Assembly (NCBI GenBank): GCA_964481755.1
Contig: CAYZVH010000088.1
Coordinates: 1-13,029 of the forward strand
Direction of reading: 5' to 3'
Source: Phocaeicola_A sp964481755
Lineage (GTDB): Bacteria; Bacteroidota; Bacteroidia; Bacteroidales; Bacteroidaceae
Length of the DNA stretch: 13,029 nt
The position numbers and the translations under genes were made by a program. The notes below the pieces were generated by a model that was not told the DNA's origin, searched no databases, and was given only the letters and a program-made list of their open reading frames with translations. This document shows positions 8,310-13,029 of the stretch, one piece after another (the stretch's first letter is position 1; every line of letters begins with the position of its first letter).

Positions 8310-10862
8310 ATGAAACGATTCATGAAAAACATGCGATTAAGGATGAGAACGATGGTGGGGCTGCTGCTCATCGTCGCCTATACAACGGCCGTACAGGCCA
8401 AGGATGTGGTATGGTATGACGGCAAGCAGGCGGTGACCTACCGTGTGGAAACTCCGACCGATCCCGTAGTGACGATGGCCTTGCAGATGTTTGCCGACGA
8501 TATGGAGGCTGTCACCGGCCAGAAGGCAGTGGAGGCTACAGGCAAAGCCGCCCTGCGCATTGTGGAGCTGGACAAAGCCACGGCCACACAACAGAAGGAG
8601 TTGTCGGGCAAAGGTGTGCCTGTGAAGGAGTTGGCCCAGAAGACCGATGGATTCAGCATCTCGGTTATTCGCAACCAGATTACCATTGTGGGCGCGAATG
8701 GTCGCGGTACGGCCTACGGTATACTGGAGCTCTCCCGCATGGCAGGTGTCAACCCCTGGATATGGTGGGGCGATTTGGTTCCTGCCAAACGCGACAGACT
8801 GACGATAGACAGCAAATACCGCACGCTGCAAGGTGCCTCCGTGGAGTTCCGTGGCGTGTTCATCAACGACGAGGACTGGAGTCTGCGCCCCTGGAGCTAT
8901 GGCGTCTATGAGCATGCGAAGTTCGGCACTGTCGGACCGAAGACCTACAAACGCATCTTCCAACTGCTGATGCGCCTGCGTGCCAATGCCGTTTGGCCTG
9001 CCATGCATACCGGGTCCACAGCCTTTTTCAAGATCAAAGGAGCCAAGGAGATGGCGGACAGCTGTGGCATTGCCGTAGGCTCCTCACACTGCGAACCGCT
9101 GTTGCGCAATAATGTGGACGAATGGAATGTGAAGGAACGTGGTAATTACAACTACATTACCAACAAGGAGGCCGTGCAGCAGTATTGGATAGAACGCCTG
9201 AAAGAGGTGAAAGGCTCCGCCGGTGGCAATATGTTCACTATCGGTATGCGTGGCATTCACGACGGATCGATGGAAGGTGTGAAGACTATGACCGAGAAAT
9301 TCGATGCCCTACAACAAGTGATAGACGACCAATTAGGTTTGATAAACAAATACATCGGCGATGCCTCGAAGCAGATGGAGGTGTTCGTTCCCTACAAAGA
9401 GGTACTGCAAATCTATGAGAAAGGACTGAAGGTGCCCGACTACGTCACGCTGATGTGGTGCGACGACAATTATGGATACATGACACGGCTCTCCGACGAG
9501 AACGAGCAGAAACGCATCGGTGGCGGTGGTGTCTACTACCACCTGAGCTACTGGGGCCGTCCGCACGACTATCTGTGGTTGACTACCACACAGCCGGGAC
9601 TTGTCTACAACGAGATGAAGGCCGCCTACGACCACAACGTGCGCAAACTGTGGATTGTCAACGTGCACGACCCGAAGGTGGCCGGCTACGACCTGGAGCT
9701 CTTCCTCGATATGGCCTGGAACATCAACAGTGTCAGCCCCACGACACTGAACGACCACTATCGCCGTTGGCTCTGCCGTCAGTTTGGTGATGAGGTGGGC
9801 GAGAAGCTGTTCCCCGCTATGCGCGAGTTCTATCGCCTCTGCGGTGAACGTCGTCCCGAGTTCATGGGATGGTCGCAAGTGGAGCTGGACAAGAAACTGT
9901 ACGAGCGCGGACTGAGTCCGGTCATCAACACGGAATTCTCTACTTCGGAGTTTGGCAACGAGCTGGACCGCTACCTAGAGCAATATGCCGCCATCGCGCA
10001 GACTGTGAAGGATGCGGAGGACCTGGTGCGCACCGACTTGAAGGATGCCTACTTCGCAGCCATCAAATATCCCGTGCTCGCAGCCGAGGCCCATGCCCGC
10101 AAGATGCTCGAGGCTCAACGGGCGCGTATGTACACGTCGGGCAGCAACACTCTAAAAGGCATGTTCGACAACTACGAGCGCATGTACACCGCCACTGCCA
10201 AGAGCCAGAAGGCTTACCAAGAGATACGTTCGCTCACCGAATACTATAACAATACGATGACGGGCGGTAAATGGAAACGCTCCATGCATGCCCGTCCGCG
10301 TGACCTCCCCGTAGGCCAGGCACCTCTGTTGCCTACGTTGCTGACTGAAACTGAAATTGAGGAGCGATTGGCTAAGAACACGTCGTCGGCACCCCATCCG
10401 TTGGATGCAGATGGCACGATAGCCCGCAATGCCTGCGATTACCAGCAAGCGACTGCCGGTGCGCAACCCATCCAAATGTTGGGCCATAGCATGAACGCCG
10501 TGGCACTGCCTAAGGGCGGAGAGCTGACCTATACCTTCACCACGGAGAAGGCGGGTGATGCCGTGTTGCGTGTAGCCCTTATCCCCACACAGCCGAATGA
10601 CAAAGGCGACTTGCGATTCAGCGTGAGTGTGGACGGAGCTGCCCCGCAGGAGTTCTCGCTGAAGGAGCCCTTCCGCTCCGAGCGTTGGAAGGTGAATGTG
10701 CTGCGTGGTCAAGCTCGTCGCGAGCTGAATCTCGATGGACTGAAGGCTGGTGAACACACGCTCGTCATTAAGGCCTTGGACAACCACATCGTGGTGGACC
10801 AGTGGATGGTGGACTACAAGAAAGACCGTAAGTTCTACCTCTTCCCTGTGGCCCAGAACTGA
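8310..10862 (+). CDS. GH115-family alpha-glucuronidase, secreted
   Basis: This 850-residue protein has the full length and overall plan of glycoside hydrolase family 115. The family removes alpha-1,2-linked (4-O-methyl-)glucuronic acid from xylan; at least one Bacteroides thetaiotaomicron member instead acts on decorated arabinogalactan. A basic N-terminus and hydrophobic stretch end in AVQA before Lys-Asp, a type I signal peptide, so the enzyme is exported, probably to the periplasm. Internal ATGs at 8322 and 8331 are alternative starts. A first domain (to about 170) precedes the catalytic barrel, with conserved-looking blocks FINDEDW (184-190), GMRGIHDGSM (312-321), PYKEV (361-365) and WCDDNYGYMTRL (383-394). 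Acidic residues in the last two are catalytic candidates, but I do not assign them. A helical region (about 480-660) and a C-terminal beta-sandwich (about 700-850) follow. It has its own promoter downstream of the transport operon. Which glycan it acts on is open. Confidence 0.9.
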   Translation: MKRFMKNMRLRMRTMVGLLLIVAYTTAVQAKDVVWYDGKQAVTYRVETPTDPVVTMALQMFADDMEAVTGQKAVEATGKAALRIVELDKATATQQKELSGKGVPVKELAQKTDGFSISVIRNQITIVGANGRGTAYGILELSRMAGVNPWIWWGDLVPAKRDRLTIDSKYRTLQGASVEFRGVFINDEDWSLRPWSYGVYEHAKFGTVGPKTYKRIFQLLMRLRANAVWPAMHTGSTAFFKIKGAKEMADSCGIAVGSSHCEPLLRNNVDEWNVKERGNYNYITNKEAVQQYWIERLKEVKGSAGGNMFTIGMRGIHDGSMEGVKTMTEKFDALQQVIDDQLGLINKYIGDASKQMEVFVPYKEVLQIYEKGLKVPDYVTLMWCDDNYGYMTRLSDENEQKRIGGGGVYYHLSYWGRPHDYLWLTTTQPGLVYNEMKAAYDHNVRKLWIVNVHDPKVAGYDLELFLDMAWNINSVSPTTLNDHYRRWLCRQFGDEVGEKLFPAMREFYRLCGERRPEFMGWSQVELDKKLYERGLSPVINTEFSTSEFGNELDRYLEQYAAIAQTVKDAEDLVRTDLKDAYFAAIKYPVLAAEAHARKMLEAQRARMYTSGSNTLKGMFDNYERMYTATAKSQKAYQEIRSLTEYYNNTMTGGKWKRSMHARPRDLPVGQAPLLPTLLTETEIEERLAKNTSSAPHPLDADGTIARNACDYQQATAGAQPIQMLGHSMNAVALPKGGELTYTFTTEKAGDAVLRVALIPTQPNDKGDLRFSVSVDGAAPQEFSLKEPFRSERWKVNVLRGQARRELNLDGLKAGEHTLVIKALDNHIVVDQWMVDYKKDRKFYLFPVAQN

Positions 10863-10871
10863 AACTGATAC

Positions 10872-10907
10872 CATTGCCGTAAGTCGGGGGGGATAACTCT
10901 CGGCATG
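10872..10907 (+). terminator. Weak hairpin after the GH115 gene
   Basis: CATTGCCG (10872-10879) can pair with CGGCATG (10901-10907) over 7 bp with one bulged T. The loop is about 21 nt and contains a run of G residues. It begins 9 bp after the GH115 stop. There is no U-tract, so termination is uncertain. Confidence 0.3.
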
Positions 10908-10947
10908 CGGCAGAGGTTCTTCCATATATATAATATATAATAGGTGT

Positions 10948-10976
10948 GGTTCCATAGAATCATAGACTATATGGAA
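10948..10976 (+). other. Stem-loop in the GH115-GH2 gap
   Basis: TTCCATA (10950-10956) and TATGGAA (10970-10976) are perfect 7-bp arms around a 13-nt loop; G-T pairs could extend the stem by two. It lies directly after the A+T tract and 14 bp before the larger three-way-junction element. The function is unknown. Confidence 0.4.
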
Positions 10977-10990
10977 TTCAAGTTCAGCAA

Positions 10991-11067
10991 GTCCTAAAAA
11001 TGAGCCTAGGCTCGATGCCACTTGATCCATGGCTCATTGTCAAAGAGCTAAAGCTCGTTATTAGGAC
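10991..11067 (+). other. 77-nt element able to fold as a three-way junction
   Basis: Three nested stems are visible. The outer stem is GTCCTAA (10991-10997) with TTAGGAC (11061-11067), 7 bp and perfect. Inner stem 1 is AATGAGCC (10999-11006) with GGCTCATT (11031-11038), 8 bp and perfect. Inner stem 2 is GAGC-TAAA-GCTC (11045-11056), extendable by two A-T pairs across one mismatch. Almost all bases between the stems are accounted for, and CTCCTTTTAG follows the outer stem. It resembles a structured leader or small RNA upstream of the GH2 gene. Length and a 7-bp closing stem recall a tRNA, but there is no T-loop motif. It matches no riboswitch class that I recognise. Confidence 0.45.
11002..11013. 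repeat. 12-bp perfect palindrome inside the three-way-junction element
   Basis: GAGCCTAGGCTC is self-complementary with no spacer. Its left half (GAGCC) also pairs with GGCTC at 11031-11035, so the two pairings are mutually exclusive. It could be an RNA conformational switch or a protein-binding dyad in DNA. Confidence 0.45.
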
Positions 11068-11105
11068 CTCCTTTTAGTCATTGCTCGTATACTTACGGGA
11101 CTTGA

Positions 11106-11118
11106 TACAGTAACTGTA
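11106..11118. promoter_or_regulatory. 13-bp dyad upstream of the GH2 gene
   Basis: TACAGT-A-ACTGTA is a perfect inverted repeat with 6-bp arms and a one-base centre. It ends 39 bp before the GH2 start codon, a plausible operator position. No cognate regulator is in the window, and chance occurrence is possible. Confidence 0.25.
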
Positions 11119-11157
11119 GGACATATTAGAAATCACATAAAACGAACAATTATTTGA

Positions 11158-13029
11158 ATGATGAAGAAATATATTCTTTCTGCCTGGGCATTGCTGACAG
11201 CTTGTCTCTCTTTGCCCGCACAAGAGACAGAGACACTCTACCTGTCCGGTGTCGATGCGGACGCCACCGTGACGTGGAACTTCTATTGCTCGAAAGGCAT
11301 GAACAGCGGACGCTGGCGCAAGATAGAAGTCCCCTCGTGTTGGGAGCTGCAAGGCTTTGGTGAGTACACCTACGGCCGTTACTATAAGAAGAAAGACGGG
11401 AAGGTAAGTGACGAGAATGGCAAGTATTCTTATTCTTTCCACGTGCCTTCTCAATGGAATGAAAAAGCCATTGAAATAGTGTTTGAAGGCGTGATGACCG
11501 ATGCCACCGTGTTCATAAACGGACAACAGGCCGGGGAAACTCATCGGGGAGGATTCACCGCTTTCAGTTACGATGTCACGAAACTGATAAAGCCAGGCAG
11601 GAAGAACCTGCTGGAGGTGGATGTGGCCAAGCAGTCGAGCGACAAGTCGGTGAACGCTGCCGAGCGCCGCGCGGACTGGTGGCTCTTCGGCGGCATCTAT
11701 CGTCCGGTATACTTGCGCGCATTGCCCAAGCAACACATCGAACGCATCGCTGTGGATGCGCGGGCCGATGGAGCCTTGTCGGTTGGACTTTACACCCAAG
11801 GACTCACGGCGGGCTACACGTTGCAGACCTCGGTGGATGGCTTGGGCTCGCAGACCTCTAAACTCACGGATGCAGCGGAACAGACCGTGAAGACTCAGTG
11901 GGCAGGTGCCCAACTTTGGGACCCCGAACATCCGCACCTCTACAACATGACTCTGAAACTCATTAATGCTGAAGGAAAGGAGGTACACCGCATCCAGCAG
12001 AAGATCGGATTCCGTACCATAGAATTCCGCCCGCGTGACGGATTCTACCTGAACGGCACGAAGCTCTTGATGAAAGGTGTGAACCGTCACTGCTGCTATC
12101 CAGAGACGGGACGTGTCCCCAATCATCGGCTCGACCTGCAGGACGTGAAGATTATCAAGGGCATGAATGCTAATGCCATCCGCTCGCACTATCCACCCAA
12201 TACCCGTCTGTTGGAAATTTGCGATTCGTTGGGTGTGCTCTACATCGAAGAACTGCCCGGTTGGCAAAACCACTATAGCGACGAGGTAGGCGCACGCATC
12301 CTGCGTGAGATGATTGTCCAAGATGTGAACCACCCCTGCATCTTCACGTGGAGTAATGGCAACGAGGGTGGGTTCAACCTCTCGCTCGACTCCCAGTTCG
12401 CCACCTACGACCCTCAACAGCGTCATGTGATTCATCCGTGGGCACTGTACGACGGAGTGGATACTCACCACTATCCCGCCTATCAGACAGGTGTGGCTCG
12501 TTTGGGTAACGGCTATCAGGTGTTCATGCCTACCGAGTTCCTCCACAGTCAGTATGACAAAGGTGGAGGTGCTTCCTTAGCTGACTATTGGTCGGCCTGG
12601 TCGCGCAACCCCTTGTTCGCCGGTGGATTCATCTGGGCATTTGCCGATGAGGCTATTGTGCGGACGGACCGTGATGGCGCGCTGGACAGTGACGGCGGCA
12701 ACGCCCCCGATGGCATCGTCGGTCCACATCGCGAGAAAGAGGGCAGTTGGTACACCATCCGCGATGTGTGGTCGCCCCTGCAGATAGCCCCTCTTGCCGT
12801 GCGCCCCGATTGGAATGGACAATTCACCGTGACCAACGAATACCTCTTCTCTAACCTCAATGAGGTGATGATGGAGTATCAGGTGCTGACTTATCCTTCT
12901 TCTTTGTCCGCGAGAGACGGAGCTGCGACAGTATTGGCTGAAGGACGAGTCGACCTTCCGAACGCTACTCCTGGTGAGAGCGTGAAGTGTCGCATTGCAC
13001 TGAGCAATGAGGCCAGGAAGGGCGATGTG
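11158..13029 (+). CDS. GH2-family glycoside hydrolase (beta-galactosidase-like), 3' partial
   Basis: The frame runs from tandem ATGs (11158, 11161) to the right edge without a stop; 624 codons are visible and family members are usually longer. The N-terminus is a signal peptide, with SLPA/Q (cleaved before Gln22) favoured. LLTAC with Cys16 also fits a lipobox, so lipidation is possible. The N-terminal sugar-binding jelly roll (about 45-195) holds RADWWLFGGIYRPV (171-184). An Ig-like domain (about 195-290) precedes the TIM barrel. In the barrel I see GVNRH (307-311), RSHYP (342-346), the acid/base candidate Glu403 in SNGNEGG and the nucleophile candidate Glu460 in PTEFLHS. A DGIVGP block (518-523) follows. 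GH2 enzymes retain configuration and cleave beta-galactoside, beta-glucuronide, beta-mannoside or related ends; I cannot tell which from these motifs. It probably works with the GH115 enzyme on the same imported glycan. Confidence 0.9.
   Translation, partial: MMKKYILSAWALLTACLSLPAQETETLYLSGVDADATVTWNFYCSKGMNSGRWRKIEVPSCWELQGFGEYTYGRYYKKKDGKVSDENGKYSYSFHVPSQWNEKAIEIVFEGVMTDATVFINGQQAGETHRGGFTAFSYDVTKLIKPGRKNLLEVDVAKQSSDKSVNAAERRADWWLFGGIYRPVYLRALPKQHIERIAVDARADGALSVGLYTQGLTAGYTLQTSVDGLGSQTSKLTDAAEQTVKTQWAGAQLWDPEHPHLYNMTLKLINAEGKEVHRIQQKIGFRTIEFRPRDGFYLNGTKLLMKGVNRHCCYPETGRVPNHRLDLQDVKIIKGMNANAIRSHYPPNTRLLEICDSLGVLYIEELPGWQNHYSDEVGARILREMIVQDVNHPCIFTWSNGNEGGFNLSLDSQFATYDPQQRHVIHPWALYDGVDTHHYPAYQTGVARLGNGYQVFMPTEFLHSQYDKGGGASLADYWSAWSRNPLFAGGFIWAFADEAIVRTDRDGALDSDGGNAPDGIVGPHREKEGSWYTIRDVWSPLQIAPLAVRPDWNGQFTVTNEYLFSNLNEVMMEYQVLTYPSSLSARDGAATVLAEGRVDLPNATPGESVKCRIALSNEARKGDV

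Larger units (their letters stand above)
10863..11157. other. Non-coding gap between GH115 and GH2 genes, rich in inverted repeats
   Basis: No plausible coding frame lies in these 295 bases on either strand. The gap contains a terminator-like hairpin after GH115, an A+T tract of alternating TA/AT steps (10923-10942), two further stem-loops and a short dyad, listed separately. I could not find a TTTG/TAnnTTTG promoter pair in front of the GH2 gene; the only TTTG (11152-11155) is 2 bases before its ATG. The GH2 gene may therefore be read from the GH115 promoter, or from a promoter that does not match the consensus. Confidence 0.7.

Noticed and set aside
10152..11030. 292-residue minus-strand frame overlapping the GH115 3' end and the gap
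   Set aside because: About 80% overlaps the GH115 coding region, there is no recognisable motif, and its start lies within the inverted-repeat region without a promoter match.
10991..11067. tRNA gene or tRNA remnant
   Set aside because: Length and a 7-bp closing stem fit, but there is no TTC-RA T-loop, the candidate D-arm has a 4-nt loop, the central arm does not give a 5-bp stem with a 7-nt anticodon loop, and no CCA follows.
10991..11067. Miniature transposable element with terminal inverted repeats
   Set aside because: The 7-bp arms could be short terminal repeats, but the flanks (AGCAA and CTCCT) show no target-site duplication and no second copy is in the window.
11074..12546. Long 490-residue open frame on the minus strand opposite the GH2 gene
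   Set aside because: It lies almost entirely inside the GH2 frame, whose domains and catalytic motifs are clear. The antisense protein has no recognisable motif or signal and is explained by the codon bias of the real gene.

Overview
The window looks like part of a polysaccharide utilization locus (PUL) from a gut- or rumen-type member of the Bacteroidales (Bacteroides/Prevotella group). The evidence is an adjacent SusC-like/SusD-like pair, Bacteroidetes-style lipoprotein signals, no Shine-Dalgarno sequences where genes abut, and one good match to the Bacteroides promoter consensus (TTTG - 20 bp - TAnnTTTG). Base composition is roughly balanced by eye (not counted), which is GC-richer than many Bacteroides and would also fit Prevotellaceae; genus is not assignable from this sequence. 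All six genes lie on the + strand.

Layout. (1) Positions 1-8092 hold a tight four-gene block: two fasciclin (FAS1)-repeat proteins, the first cut by the left edge, then a SusC-like TonB-dependent transporter and its SusD-like lipoprotein. Gaps are 7, 17 and 5 bp, so this is almost certainly one operon. (2) Positions 8093-8309 hold a terminator-like hairpin, a 14-bp palindrome, a consensus-type promoter and a leader hairpin. (3) Positions 8310-10862 encode a secreted GH115-family alpha-glucuronidase. (4) Positions 10863-11157 are a 295-bp non-coding gap unusually rich in inverted repeats, including a 77-nt element able to fold as a three-way junction. (5) Positions 11158-13029 encode a secreted GH2-family enzyme that runs off the right edge with no stop.

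How they may work together. The FAS1 proteins and SusD would sit on the cell surface around the SusC channel, capturing a glycan and importing its oligosaccharides. GH115 would remove (4-O-methyl-)glucuronic acid side groups and GH2 would cleave a terminal beta-linked sugar. GH115 plus GH2 fits either glucuronoxylan or glucuronate-capped arabinogalactan; the window does not decide. No regulator, ECF sigma/anti-sigma pair or endo-acting backbone enzyme is visible. The least explained parts are the FAS1 pair placed upstream of susC and the structured gap before the GH2 gene.
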